Assembly (NCBI GenBank): GCA_964019415.1
Contig: OZ025884.1
Span: 6,100,733 to 6,164,732 of the forward strand
Origin: Ianthella basta
Taxonomy: Eukaryota > Porifera > Demospongiae > Verongiida > Ianthellidae
Direction: 5' to 3'
Length of the DNA: 64,000 nt
Under the pieces are notes generated by a model. That model was given only the letters and a program-made list of their open reading frames with translations, was not told the origin of the DNA and ran no database searches. This document shows, one piece after another, positions 35,288 through 48,700 of this stretch. The translations under genes were made by a program, and so were the position numbers. Each line of letters starts with the position of its first letter. Position 1 is the stretch's first letter.

Positions 35288-36172
35288 ATGAAGACAATTT
35301 CAGCTGCAGCCATCCTCGTCAGCTCAGTCCTTCTGTGGCAGTGTTCCATCTGCTACGGAGAGACACCTTGTCCGGGCCTCAGCTTCACCACCCCAGCCAC
35401 CTCCTGCAGAGCGATACATGAGTGCAATCCAAATGCTGAATCAGGGTATTACTGGCTGATCACTGGAATTCCTCCGGCAGTGGCTGTGTCAAGGCAGTAT
35501 TGTGACATGGAAACAAGTCACGGTGGTATCAAGGGAGGCTGGATGAGAGTGGCCTATTGGAACATGGCAGATAGTCAAACAACGTGCCCAATTCAGCTGA
35601 CAGAAACAAACCCTGGAAAGCGATTGTGCATCAAATCTGTATCCAGTGATTGCACTTCACTGCTGTACAGTACCCACGGAAAGTCCTATAGTCGCATTTG
35701 TGGCAGAGTCAAGGGATATGCATACAACTCACCAGATGCTTTTGGCTACCATACAGGACCAAAGAATATTGACAGTGCCTACACAGACGGTGTGTCCATC
35801 ACATATGGGAGCCCTCGTAAACACGTGTGGACCTACGCAGCAGGGCTGCAGGAGGACGCTAACTTCCATGGTGATTCCTGTCCTTGCGGGATAGTCCCTG
35901 GTAACCTACCGCCATCTTTTGTTGGTGACAACTACTATTGTGAGTCCGCCAATCAAGGGCCTTGGGAGAGAAGATGGTATCTCCATGATCCCTTGTGGGA
36001 TGGACATGGCTGTCCCCGTGGCAACAACTGCTGCGCTAATGCAGGTCTGCCATGGTTCTGCAGGACACTGCCAGCAGCATCAAAGGAAGACATTGAGGTG
36101 CGCCTGTGCTGCAACCAAGACCGAGGTGACGAAGACATCGGATTGGAGCTTCTAGAATTGCTCATCCAGTAA
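35288..36172 (+). CDS. Secreted Cys-rich protein with fibrinogen-like N-terminus, long subtype (copy 6)
   Basis: Single-exon gene for 294 aa. Residues 1-24 are a signal peptide. Residues 39-95 ([35 protein letters not shown]) follow the order seen at the start of fibrinogen-related and collagen C-propeptide-like domains: SC-x-x-I, a GYYW block, CDM, GGW. The rest (C100 to C275) is a lineage-specific part with DGVSITYG (167-174), [10 protein letters not shown] (177-186), CPC (198-200), DPLWDGHGC (234-242), CC (248-249), PWFC (255-258) and C274/C275. Seventeen cysteines lie in the predicted mature chain, so an extracellular disulfide-bonded protein is likely. It lies between relics of CCDC146 exons 14 and 13 on the opposite strand, the same position as copy 7 in the intact gene. 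Ligand and role are unknown. Confidence 0.9.
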   Translation: MKTISAAAILVSSVLLWQCSICYGETPCPGLSFTTPATSCRAIHECNPNAESGYYWLITGIPPAVAVSRQYCDMETSHGGIKGGWMRVAYWNMADSQTTCPIQLTETNPGKRLCIKSVSSDCTSLLYSTHGKSYSRICGRVKGYAYNSPDAFGYHTGPKNIDSAYTDGVSITYGSPRKHVWTYAAGLQEDANFHGDSCPCGIVPGNLPPSFVGDNYYCESANQGPWERRWYLHDPLWDGHGCPRGNNCCANAGLPWFCRTLPAASKEDIEVRLCCNQDRGDEDIGLELLELLIQ

Positions 36173-36428
36173 ACAATGCAGCTGTGATAACAAAAACACA
36201 TTGGTCATAACCTTCACTATCACTCCATTAAGCTGTAGTCACATTGTGTCTCACTCTAGTATGGCACATTGACATGGCATTTTGCTAGTGCAAACACACT
36301 GTTTGAGTGTATGTATGCTGAGATAATTGCAAGTGAACCACCACCTGCTGCATGTCACATGACCAAGGTACAGTATGCATACACTGATGTACACATACAC
36401 ACATATGTACATACATTATTATAAATAA

Positions 36429-36790
36429 CTAGCAGGTCTGATACGGCACAACAGCGAGTCAGGCCCAGGCTGATTCGAAGAATCTATGCTGTTAGCAATG
36501 GAGGGTAGCTGCTATAATGACGGCCGAGTTTAAATTCGATCGTTGGACGACAGCGAATCAAACCGCCTGATACCCAGAAATCAAGGGAGCGATAATTATT
36601 AAAATTGTCGTCAGCTGCTAAGGAAAACCGGAAATTGAAGGATACCTCTTCAAGAACTGCAAAACGGGTGCTTTCAACCCATGGAGGACACTTCTGGAGC
36701 CCCACTTTATAATCCCCGAGAGTTTGGTGGCGTTCTGTGAAGCAGTTTTGCCCGAATCGCAAACAAACAAACAAACATACTGAATTGGAT
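36429..36790 (-). mobile_element. Helitron-related 3' end fused to another repeat with (AAAC)n tail
   Basis: 36429-36600 is homologous to 34535-34700 (CTAG end, then the CAGCGAGTC and GAGTTTAAATTC blocks). From about 36600 the sequence differs and ends in CAAACAAACAAACAAAC (36757-36776), a tail common in RTE-type retroelements. The paralogous region near 49330-49370 lacks the insertion. Exact borders are unresolved. Confidence 0.5.
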
Positions 36791-36959
36791 AAGGAAACCC
36801 ATCTGTTTTGAACTCATAACTGCCTCGAGCTCCTTGCACACATGGGCTAGATTTGCATGAAACACTTGTGAGGACAGATAAGTTGAATATTGACAGATGG
36901 GCAGACAGGTATTGTAGACAGACAGGTATGTATAGTATATGACAGCCAGGAGGTCTAAC

Positions 36960-37602
36960 TTCATGCTCCTGTTCGTCTCCTTCAACCGGCTGCTGACTGT
37001 TTCATGCAGGGACTTCCACTCCCCCACACGATGCCGCAGCTGCAGCTCATGAGTGGCCCTGTAGTGACAGTGGTGGTACACCTAGTCCACTGTATAGACA
37101 AGCAACACACCACACACATGCAAGCAGCATGCACACTCATGAGTCACCTCTGATCCCCACCTCTCTTCACGTAGTGTAGCCTCCCTCTCCTTCTCTGCAT
37201 CACCATCTTTCTTTAGTCTCTCCATATCGTATTGCTGGACAGCCAGAAGCAGCATTGCAGTGTGGTGAAAGTAACCACATGCAATTGTACAGAGAGAGAA
37301 GAGCTAGCTGTGTACATTAGTACACACATGCAGAGACTCACACAGACATACACACCATCTTCTCTGAAGACTTCTTTGCTTCCACACTTTCCTTCTCATG
37401 TCTGGTTTTACATTGCCATCTGCACCAGCTCATGCAGAGATCTACATACATATGATGTTAGTAGGAGCAAGCAGCAATAAGCAGTTACAGCAACAGTGTG
37501 GTGGTGCAAGGACATTGTGTCTGCTGATCCAAAGACACACTTCACAAAGACACAGCTGCTCTGTTTCTTTCAACTGATTCTCATTTTCAGATTCAGTGCT
37601 CA
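36960..37602 (-). pseudogene. CCDC146 exons 13, 12, 11 and 10 copies
   Basis: 36960-37058 (exon 13) and 37161-37234 (exon 12) are intact in frame. The exon 11 copy (about 37348-37441) has lost about 20 nt around the LVMSKT codons and carries stops. Exon 10 (about 37545-37602) is diverged. With the relics at 24.9-34.5 kb this defines a second, non-functional CCDC146 copy in the same orientation as the first. Confidence 0.8.
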
Positions 37603-38018
37603 CAATACCACACTGTAGAGAATGGAGGGAAAAAGCTGTAAGACTGAACAAGATTGTAAAAGTAGGCACGGCATTCAGTACTAGCTAGTGTCCACAACCC
37701 AGTATATGCATAATATGCACACCTGATGAAAACCCACAATCATATTAGTGCATGCATGGAAATGACTTGCATAAGACAGTAACTGTACTGTAGTACAACA
37801 TGGAGAGTTGAGTTACTGTACATACATGGACTGTATGTGTGGATTAGCTACATACGTATTTCAACCAAGCTTAAGGTCAAGGTGTACTGGGTGTAATACG
37901 TAGGCCATACACAATAAACAAATATGAGACAAAATGATTTCTGAGTGACCACTTCTTCTGTATCCTCATGGTGTGTGACCTACACAGTATTAATAACAAC
38001 ACCAAGTGTGTACTGAAA
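37603..38018 (-). other. Spacer downstream of CCDC146
   Basis: 3' flank of CCDC146. It shares segments with 24700-24896 and 12640-12820 (the sequence just downstream of each exon 28). AATAAACAAAT on the plus strand near 37914 and TTATTAATAC near 37990 are the only notable features. No clear polyadenylation signal was identified on the minus strand. Confidence 0.45.
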
Positions 38019-41000
38019 TCAAATGTCAATCGGTTTTGGGACTGGTTTCCTAATGTGTCTCATGGTGGCCCCTGGTTGTGAGGGCTTGAATGGTGCTTGT
38101 GAGCCGTAGGGCTTTGGTAGAGGGAGCTCTGTGTCAGACTGAGGGATGTAGGCATTGGGGCGGGGCTCTGCCAAGGTGACAGTCCCATCAGGGAGAGTGA
38201 ACTGGTCCTCTAGTACAGCAGTCTGCAAGGTGGAGACAGGAGTGGTGGGATGAGTGGACGAAAAGGCCAGAATAGGGAACTTAAGGCACTGCATAGCAGT
38301 TATGGAGTGCATGTTACACAATAACTCCACAGATACAAAATGTACCATGGCCCAATGTTCCAGACTGTGGAGCACAGCATGAGAAACAAGCACAGGACAT
38401 AAATTGGCTGTACATTCAGCAGTAAGGATTACCCCTACGTAAATACATCTGTGAGAAGCTGACACTCTGTAAAGTACTCCAGCACTACTTCATTCAGCAT
38501 TGAGCCTCTACACACATTGTGCACTGGATCACTGACCTGTTTCCTGAACATGTCCTCCTTTTGCCTCGTCTCCTGCAGCCGAACCATTCTCTTCCACTCC
38601 TGGTCAATATCATCAGTTGGTGCATCTCCAGCCTGCATCCTGGTGTAGGCCCCCTCCAGCTGTGCTTCATACTCAGACACAGACTGCTGCAACTGGCGAG
38701 CAGTGGCCTGTGACAAACCAAGGGAGGAGAGGGAAGGGAAGGGGAGGGAAGATGGCGAGGTAACATTTGTTGGTAGAGTATAGTAGCTAATGAACTATGC
38801 AATCAAATCCTAGTCAAACGCACGCACACAGGCAAGCACGCACACACACTACCTGTTGCATGGATAGTTCAGACACCAGTGCCATCATCTTGCGTGTAGT
38901 TTCATCAATCTTGCTCTTGTATGTTGAAACCTACATACATAGACAGCAGCACCAGCAGAGGGAACCAAGTCACACACACTAACCAAAAGGCAAGCCAATA
39001 CATGGTATACACACTGAAGAGGGTCAAGGAGTCATCCACCCACAGTCAATGTGCAGTATTAAAACTCTCAACCAAAATCTTGTCCTACATCACAGTTGTG
39101 CCAATTATTAGGAATGTGTCGGGTAAACATGGCTACCCCATGTTCATGTATTACAAATGCTGGCAGAAAAGCAAAGGAAACCAATTTTGGGCACAGATGA
39201 ACACCTTCTGGATTGAGTACAGCACTGCAGTTAGGGAAAAGTTGCACAGATAGAGATTGCACTTGGGTTTCTTCATAATTAGGCTCCTTTGAGTTGTGGA
39301 TATGTACATACACACAGTACACACTCAGTGCTTCAATGTTACTGTGGTGTCCTAGTGGCTTCTAACACATCATCCCTAAAAAGACAAGGTTGTCCTTCTC
39401 TAAACAAACCATATACAACCACTGCAATAACAGTTGGTATAGACAGCCAATGGGTGAACCCTACACATGAATATGCAGAGCAATTCTGGTGGTGTCCCCT
39501 TTGCACTATCTGCATGGTCAGAAGATGATGGCATCGTAGTTCCTAACAGAATAGTCTCAAGAAAATCAATTTCTGCCCTAAGTCTGTACCCTGTAAACAC
39601 GTTGTTGACTAGTACGTAGTCCATGTCTCCACATGAGAGGATGGTCTAGCAAGCTAGACTCATGTATAAGCTTCACTAACTACTGTACATCACTTGGTGC
39701 ATCACATGAGGTGATTGTGAGCATCAGACATACTCAATTATTCATGTATGCACGTCAATGTGCATGTAGTTAAATGTCCTATTGGACAATCAAACACAAC
39801 AGCAAAGTCACTCCTTGATCTACAATTTGATGCCAGGTTTCACCTGTCACGGGCTACATCTGCCATACAAATGCCATTGAACACTTGCAACTTGTTTGGC
39901 TCACACAACATGGGAGTGTTTCTTGGACAGAGGGTTGTTGACAGTAACCCCTATCGTAAATGCAGAGCAGCTCATGACATTTGTTTACACACAGCACACA
40001 CTGTCTAACTACTGATGTGCTGGTATAATATAGGTTCTCTGCAAGCTCCACAGGGCAGATTGCAGTCATCGGTGAGCCGTCTGTGAAACTGTAGCAGATT
40101 AGCTCAGAACATCACAGAGCACTGCAAAACATTCATCAGGTACCTATAGAATGATCTGCACAAGGTTTGCCATGAAACATTCTGAAGAGTATTTCGTACA
40201 TACGTAGGCAAGTTGGTAGTGACACAGACAGAAGATTAAAAGAGGAGCCTCCAAATTTCATATTATGACGCTCTAGATTAGGCTTCCAAGCATAACATCA
40301 AGACGTCGTAACACAAAAATGGCTACCTCATGCAAGGCGCACATTGGGAAGCTAAAATCATACAGGGAAACAACATAAAGTGAGCTGAGAGTATCCTCTA
40401 TACGTGTAGTGCAGCAACAATAGAGAAGACCACAAGTACCAGTACCTCCTCCTCTACCACAACACTGCAGTGCTTGCAATATGTACGTACATTGACAATT
40501 TGTTGCCATTATTTCTGAAAGGGGGTTTCTTGTAACTCTTGGAATCTCCCCTCCTATGCCCCTACAAAGTTGTTTTCAATAACAATTGAGAGTGTGAGTG
40601 CCTGTACTGTAACCTCTATGGTTGACCCCAACATCCATATGCAGAGCAAGTGGTGATGGTGTTTTAGTACACAGGGTACCTACATATGTATAAAATTATA
40701 CAGGACTACTGTTTTCCTCCACTAGTGTTTGCGCTCCAATTTCTGCCAGTGCTGAAAATGGTTGAACCTTACATACATGTGTATGGTGCAGGTCACAGGG
40801 TAGCACTGAGCTCATCCACCAGGTCAGACAGGGTCTACCACACAGTTTCAATGCCTGAAAGCCAAATTCTGCCAGTGACACACTGTAAACATGTTATTGC
40901 AGGCTGGTCATCTTGTTCAAGATGGGAGTGACCACTGTGTGTCACCTTATGTACGTATAGCAACCTTGAAATGTACATATGTAGCTATCCCAGTTTGGGC

Positions 41001-44000
41001 TGCACTGAGTATTACAGTTTTGGACAAATAACCCCATTCTGTCATTGCAACTACTAGCTGAATGCCCGCCCTTCGGGTGAGCACAGGATAACGTTGAAAT
41101 TTGAGCATTTAACCAATCAGAACCGTCCATTTAATTGGGAGCATTCCATAGACTCGTTGCGTAAAACTCCGTACGTACTAAATTTACTTTTGTTAATCCA
41201 TTTCGTTTAAAGGAGTTCAGCGTCAAAGGCACTAACCACCTTAGGTCACCCCCATATTGCCGTGATGTACTCTTCCAAGTTTGGTGAAGATTGGTGAAAA
41301 ATTGAAGGAGGAGTTTGTGCACAACAAAACGCAATCTTTTCCTTATCTCTTAGATATGGCGGCGACCGTAAAAGTGACAAGAACTCGGACGGAACGACCT
41401 TAAACCAAAATTAGGCTCGGCAAGGTTACCCACAGCACACCTCTTTGTAATCCTACCAAGTTTCGTGACGTTTCGTCCAGAATAGAAGGAGATTATCCTG
41501 AACAACGAAAATGTGTGTTACGTTTATTATAATAAGATGACATGCACTCATGCTGTACTAAACCAGTCCTGGAACACCAAAAGATCTCCACAGAAATGAG
41601 GTGAGTTAAACCTTGAGTTGCTATCACATATTCTATACACTATGTTGGCCATTCCTGAGAGTCCTTTGAAATTTTTGGGGCGCTATTGTTTTCAGATTTA
41701 GGTATTCGTATGGCTTCATGTTCGATAGTTTAGATTGTTATTAGATTGATATATTTCTGTCATTTTGCAAATGGCGGCACTCACGTCAATCTTTACAAAG
41801 CTTAAAATCATCTCCAATGGCGTTTCGCCATATCTCAATCGAACAAAATGTGTTCAAGAAGATGTGTTGATAGAGTGATACTCGTAAAAAGCCTAACGAA
41901 GGACTCTTCTGCGAGATACAGCTCCAATTATCACTGACGGACATTGTAAAATGGCCGTACTCGACACTCTCTATTTGCTAGGCTCATAATCATCTTTCTT
42001 CGTATTTCGCCGTGTACCCAAGGAACACAAAGTCTTTCTAGAACATGTTCAAGTAATAGTATTGTAGTAGAAAGCTTATCTAACTATTCTCCTGTGAGGT
42101 ACAGCCCCAAATATAACAGAGGTCGAATGACCCATTGGCCAAAGAGAGACAAATCGAATCATGGCATTACCACTTAGGGTAGCGGTTTTAGCCACCACAC
42201 TCCTCCACCAGGCACAAAGTAACATGTACATCCACATTCAGAATGTTATGTAGATCAAAAAGCATCAGCAAAGCATTTTGACAGTTTGGTAGGGGTGCTT
42301 TCACTGGATGACTTCCTGGTCTGGAGACTTGGAAACTCTTGCAACCCCAGTCTATGGCTTCATGATGTATCTTTCACACCAACAGCAATGCTGCATACCC
42401 AACAATCTAAACTATCAAACATACACAGGGAAGTTGTTAGCAAGTAGTTCGAGTTCAGGGGCGCCCCGGCGCCCCACGAGTTTTTTTAACTCGAAATACT
42501 TGTTCCATATCAGCCTCTTTTATTTATGTTTAGGTCTAATGGTTGACCCCAACGTGCATGTGCAGAACAGGTTGTGATGGCTGTTACATAGTGTTCCTAT
42601 ACACAGGGCCCTTGTTTTTGAGGCGCATTGTTTCATGTTTAGGTATTCGTATGGCTTCATGTTCGTATGTATGTATGTATGTATATTTCTGTCATTGCAA
42701 ATGGCGGCGTTCATGTCATTCTTTACAAAGCTTTTAATCGTCTGTATTGGCGTTTCGCCGTCCTTGAATCGAACGAAATGTGGTCATGAACATGTGCTAA
42801 TAGAGTGATACTAATAAAAAGCCTAAGGAGTGCCTCTTCTGCGAGATACAGCTCCAATTATCACTGACGGACATTGTAACATGGCCGCGCGCTCGACGCT
42901 TACTGTTTGCTAGGCTCAAAATAATCTTTCTTTATATTTCGCCGTGTATCCAAAGAACGCAAAGTGTTTCTAGAGCATATTTAAGTATTAGTATTGTAGT
43001 AGGAAGCTTACCTAACTGTTCTCCTGCGAGCTACAGCCCCAAATACAACAGAAGTCTAATGACCCGTTGACCAGCGAATCATGGCATACATATACAGTAG
43101 CTAGCCATGATTCACTCATAGGGTCACCATAGGGTAGCCTTTCAGCCAGCACACTCCTCCTCCTGGCACAAAGTAACAATTACATACATTTAGTATGTCA
43201 TATAGATGAAAAAGCAGTTAGCAAACATTTGACAGTTTGGTAGGGGTGCTTTCACTGGATGACTGGCGGCTCTGGAGACTTGAAACTCTTGCAAACCCAA
43301 CGGTCTAGTGTATCTTGATGTATCTTTCAGGCCAACAACAATGCTGTATCCACAGCTATCTGATTTACTGAACATACATGGGGAAGTTGCTAGCAAGTAG
43401 TTCGAGTTCAGGGGCACCCCGGTGCCCCACGAGTTTTTAACTCGAAATACTTGTTCCCCCTCTAATGTTTGCACTCTAATAATTATGCAAATGTGAATTT
43501 CTGCAAGTGATGAAAATGGTTGAACTTTACATACATGTGTATGGTGCAGGTCATAGGGTAGCACTGAGCTCATCCACCAGGTCAGACAGGGTTGGCACCA
43601 TAGTTCCAGTACTTCAAAATCAAATTCTGTTAGTCCCCATGCTATAAACATGTTGTTCAAGGCTAGTCATCTTGATCAAAGTGGGAGTGGTGATGTACAC
43701 TCATGCTGCATTAAACATATTCTCATATCCTCAGAATAGAAGAATCTCCAGACATGAGGTGAATCATAGCATTGAATACATACGTATGTAGCTATCATTT
43801 GCTCCTACGCATACTTGGCCATTCTTGAGAGTTCCTTGTAATTTTTAAGGAAATTTACGTAATTCTCGAATATTTATGGTGTCACCCCAGCTCACCTTCT
43901 CAGCCACACTCAAACTGGAAGGCTTGAGGGTCCTGGCCTTGCCCTCCAGCCTGTCAGTGATCTGCCTGACCTGGTCATGAAGCAGCTCCTTCTCCAGCAG

Positions 44001-45633
44001 CCGCTCCTCCACATCAGCCACTCGGCCCTCCAACTACACGTACACATACAACAGCAGTGCAGCAATATGACATAAGCACACATGCACACAAGTCTACACT
44101 ATGAAACAGTCTGACAACACATACATATGTACACACTTCACACACAACTCACTGACTGATCATACACACTGACACACTTGGTACTATGTATACAGCAGAA
44201 TACACATAAGACAGACACAACATAAGGCACTAGCCTAAGTAGAAGACACACGCAAAGCTTGCATACACACGATATACATTCAACACAGAATGCATTCATA
44301 CAGTAGGTACATGTACATACTGTACAATATGCACTGTACAACTTGCACTGCACTGTTATACTCACGTCTTCAATCTTCAGCTGGAATTGTGTGTGGCTCA
44401 TGTCAGCTCCACTTAAGGGTCGAATTCTGGAGTTGTGCGGAGTCTCCACCTTCTTCTCCAGAGCACCCAAGACCTCATGAACCTCCAACAACTGGAGAGG
44501 ATACAAGATGGAGGAGAGAAGGTGGGTAACATGCAGGATCGATTTGGGGAAACAGAAAGAAGATGAATGAGAGAGGTGGAAACAGAGGGTACTTGTGAGG
44601 GTGACATGGAGGGGAGATTGGAGAAGAGGGGGAAGAGAGAGGAATGGATACAGGTGTGTACATGTACGTTTGAACAGCAGTTTGGTCTATTGGCTTGAAT
44701 TTGTTTCTCTGCTCAATGTACGTACGTACATAGTAAACAAAGGGATGGCAGCTTGTGAGTGGAAGACAGCAGTATTCATAATACGTATATTGTCCTTGGC
44801 ATTGAGTGAGTTGATGCTTGAATGTAATAAACAAATGATTTTTGGCTTATTGTGCTGCAAGCAAAGTAACACATACTCCTCTCCCCCCTCCTCCATGTTG
44901 TCAAATACGTATGTACCTCAATCTGCTTCTGAACGAGTTGCTCTTCAACTGCCCTCCTCTCCTTCACTTTCTTCCTCCCAACAGCTATGGCACGCTTCAG
45001 CTCAGCAATCTGCAACACACACAAAACACACATGTACACAAATACATACACACGTAGAGAGGGAGTCTTGTCCAAACCCACTGTCTGGTAATGAAGCTTG
45101 TCATGTGCCTCAAAACATACCTCCATTTTCAAAAAGTGCATGTCGTCTTCTCGACAATTCAGTTCCAAATTTGCCTTCTGAATAATTGTGTCTACACAGA
45201 CACGCAGACACACAGAGGTACATAAGTTGCGAACAATAATCAAGTACAATAGTACTGCAGCACAACATGACAGACATACACCTGCAAACAATGGACTACA
45301 TACGTACACGTACATGCACACAACAGCACACGTTCCCTGTAGATCTGCCAAGTTGCATACGTACTGTAGCATCCTAGCCTACTGTACACATTACACAGCA
45401 TAGATACAAACATACCTTGAAGGTTCAGTTTCTCATAAAATATGCTCAGTTCTTCATTCCTCTCAATCAGACTGAGCCCATGGCTGTTCCTGTCCTCCAC
45501 AGCACTCTCATAACGCTTCCTCAACTGACAGAGGGGAACACACACACACACGTTGTACTACACATGGCATCATGCCACAAGTACTGTAGGGTACTGGACA
45601 CCACATGCACACACAGACACACACACACACACA

Positions 45634-45710
<77 letters not shown>

Positions 45711-48700
45711 GATGCATCATAGCCTCTGCCTCATTGATCTTTGTCAGCAGTCTGGAGATGGCCCCACGCTGCACACAGTACAAGGCAATACTAGAACATG
45801 ATACAAAGCATACATGCGTAAGTGCATGCATACCCTCCCCAAAGAAGGGACCACTCAAGTGCCCTAGGATGACTAGTCCCTGTACACGACTACCAAGGCA
45901 CTGCCACTACCTGCTGTTCCAGTTCTGCAGATAGGCCTGCTTGTTGGTTGACTTGCTTCCCAAAATCCTGTCGAAGGGTGTCCCTCTCCATCACCTTGTG
46001 ACTCTGTACCAGCGCACACTTCTGCAGGAGACGTTCCTTGTTGTCCACAGCTGTACGGAGGATCTCTATCTCATTGTCTAACACTCGCACCTTCTCCTGC
46101 AGCTCTGCTGCAAGCTGGGCTCATGGAGGGGGAGGAGGGAAGTCAAAGGCAGGGTAGTGAGGTGGGGAGGGAGAGGAGGAGGGGAGGGAGAGGAGGAGGG
46201 GGCGGAGAGTGAAGTGGGGAGGGAGGTATGGAAGGAAAGGGGAGTTAACAGTGTGGAAAGGAGTAGTACAGGGAACACAGTAGAATTGAGAGAGAAAATA
46301 CTGTAGCTAGCAAGCATCATGGTTGCTGATTACCTGAGAGGCATGTTGGATCAATGTAATTGTCTTGTTCCTCTCACTCTTGACCAACTCATATGCCGAA
46401 GAGAAATCCTTCAACCTTCACACAACACGACAGGGTGAGACAGCAATGTGAACTGTCTGTTGCACACATACTGTACACACAGTGTGTATCCTGTATCATA
46501 CGATCATATAAAGACACTGATACAAGCACAGGTGACCAGCAGAGCACTCACTTTGCTTCCAAGTGGCTCAGGGTCTTTGCATTCTCTTCTAACAAGTTCT
46601 GTTTTGACTTGAGGGTGTCCATCATACGCCACTTAGAGGACTGAGGAGAGAGGCAGCAAACAAGAACACAACAGAACCTAGTGCAACAGATATAGCTACG
46701 TACGTAAATGCCTGAATGAAGCAGTTCAGAGTGTTCTGATGTAAAGTACAATAGCAGAGGAACTCAGACAGTCTCAAGAGGTCTAACAGAGAGTATTACC
46801 TCTGCCTTCTGCAGTTCTTTGGCCTCCTTATCCCTCTCCTTGGTGCGACTGACCATCTCCTTCTTGATGTCAGCCAGCTTGCCCTGCCACGACTTCACCT
46901 GGGCCTTCAAACGGTGTTCTGCCTCCACCTGACGCTCCACCTTGCTTCGCTCAGCATCCTCCAGGCCAGCCTGTGTGTGGGTGTTGCATGTGGAATTGTA
47001 CAGTTGAGTGTGGGTCGATGAAGGTGAAGTGGAAGCCATGGCATCATGCAGCAGAAACAGAGAAAGCAGCTAGACAAAGACATACGTACTACAACATGTC
47101 ATGGCATGCACTACAGCTGGGCAGGCAACAAGTCAATGAATATACCATTCTACAATACCAGCTGACCCACCCACTCACCTGTGTAGCTACCCAGTGCCTG
47201 ATCTGGTCCAGGTCACCCCTCACTTCCTCCAACCGTGCCCCATTCTCACCCACTAGGGTAACAGACATCTCACGCTGCACAACACATCACATAAACCAAC
47301 AACACCTCAAGATGGTACACAGTATGTAGTATTTATACACATAATTGCATATGTGCACGTCATACTGTCTTACACCAACTACGTATACAACTCGCTCACT
47401 GTGTGTTGGCGAGGTGGTATGATGGGTTTGTGTGGTACGTAGGTGTGTTGGGGGTGGTGTGTGGGGAGTTTGGGGTAGTTTGGTGAGGGTAGGGAAGTGT
47501 GCTGAGTTGTGTGAGATATGGAGCACTGCCTACCTTTTCCTGTAGTCCAGCAAGTACAGTTGTCTGTTGTTCCACCGCCTCTTGCAGCACTCGCAACTGG
47601 AGCTCACCTGCCTTGGCCAGCCTATAGAGAGAAGAGAGAGATGGAGAGATGAAGAGATGAAGAAGGATGGAGAAAGAGAAACAATGCTCAAAGATGTATA
47701 AAATCTTGCTTTATTCAACAAACATATACACTACAGAGTGAATGTGCAACATTGGGGCAACTCGAACATGTGTGGCTGACTTCAGTAAGCAAGAGACAAG
47801 AGTGCTTTCATTGAAGGAATAAGGCATCAAGGGTGGGAGCACACAGAGGATTCAGTCAAATGTAAGGGCAAGTATCTAACCTTGTGCACCTGGCAGAGTC
47901 ACATAAGTTGGAGTAAGTGATAGGGTGCATAGCAGGGGCTGGTTGGGCACAGAAGGGTTGCACAGGAAGTGTTTACAGTAAACAGCCTCAATACACAGAG
48001 AATCTGTAAACACTTTACCTCTATATAAGTAGCTGTGTGAGAGCAACTTCAGTCCAAGCTACTTCAGAAGAATCTCAAGAAGTGCCTACAGCATTGCTTA
48101 GAAGAGTGGAATAGTTGTCTTCACCGTCCAGATACAAAACACTACTGAGCGCTACCAAAGAACAACCAGACAAGAGCCATGAAGACAATTTCGGCTGCAG
48201 CCATCCTCGTCAGCTCAGTCCTTCTGTGGCAGTGTTCGGTCTGCTATGGAGAGACACCCTGTCCGGGCCTCAGCTTCACCACCCCAGCCACCTCCTGCCG
48301 AGCGATATATGAGTGCAATTCAAAAGCTGCATCAGGGTATTACTGGCTGATCACTGGAATTCCTCCGGCAGTGGCTTTGTCAAGGCGGTATTGTGACATG
48401 GAAAGAACTTACGATGGGATAAAGGGAGGCTGGATGAGAGTGGCCTTTTGGAACATGGCAGACAGATACACACACTGTCCAGCTCGGCTGACAGAAACAA
48501 ACCCTGGAAAGCGATTGTGCATCAAATCTGTATCCACTGGGTGCACTTCACTGCTGTACAGTACCCACGGAATGTACTATAGTCGCATTTGTGGCAGAGT
48601 CAAGGGATACGCATACTGCTCACCAGATGCCTTTGGACAAGATACAGGACCAAAGAATATTGACAGTGCCTACACAGATGGTGTATCCATCACATATGGG

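Larger units (their letters stand above)
41700..43580. repeat. Tandem duplication of ~945 bp inside intron 25
   Basis: 41700-42640 and 42641-43580 are diverged direct repeats (e.g. AGGTATTCGTATGGCTTCAT at both starts, GAGATACAGCTCCAATTATC in both). Each unit has a weaker internal repetition around (C/A)ATGGC and TTTCGCCGT. Non-coding. Confidence 0.75.
38931..43895 (-). other. CCDC146 intron 25, repeat-filled
   Basis: About 5 kb against 80-300 bp for most introns of the gene. 38940-40900 matches the tandem units at 29.3-33.5 kb. It contains a Helitron (41054-41537) and a tandem duplication (41700-43580). A segment reading [12 protein letters not shown] on the minus strand recurs at 40790-40850 and 43550-43605. 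No independent gene is supported. Confidence 0.7.

Noticed and set aside
37721-37745. CTGATGA followed by AAACC as another hammerhead (also at 60486)
   Set aside because: No stem II or GAAAC at the right distance and no stem I pairing.
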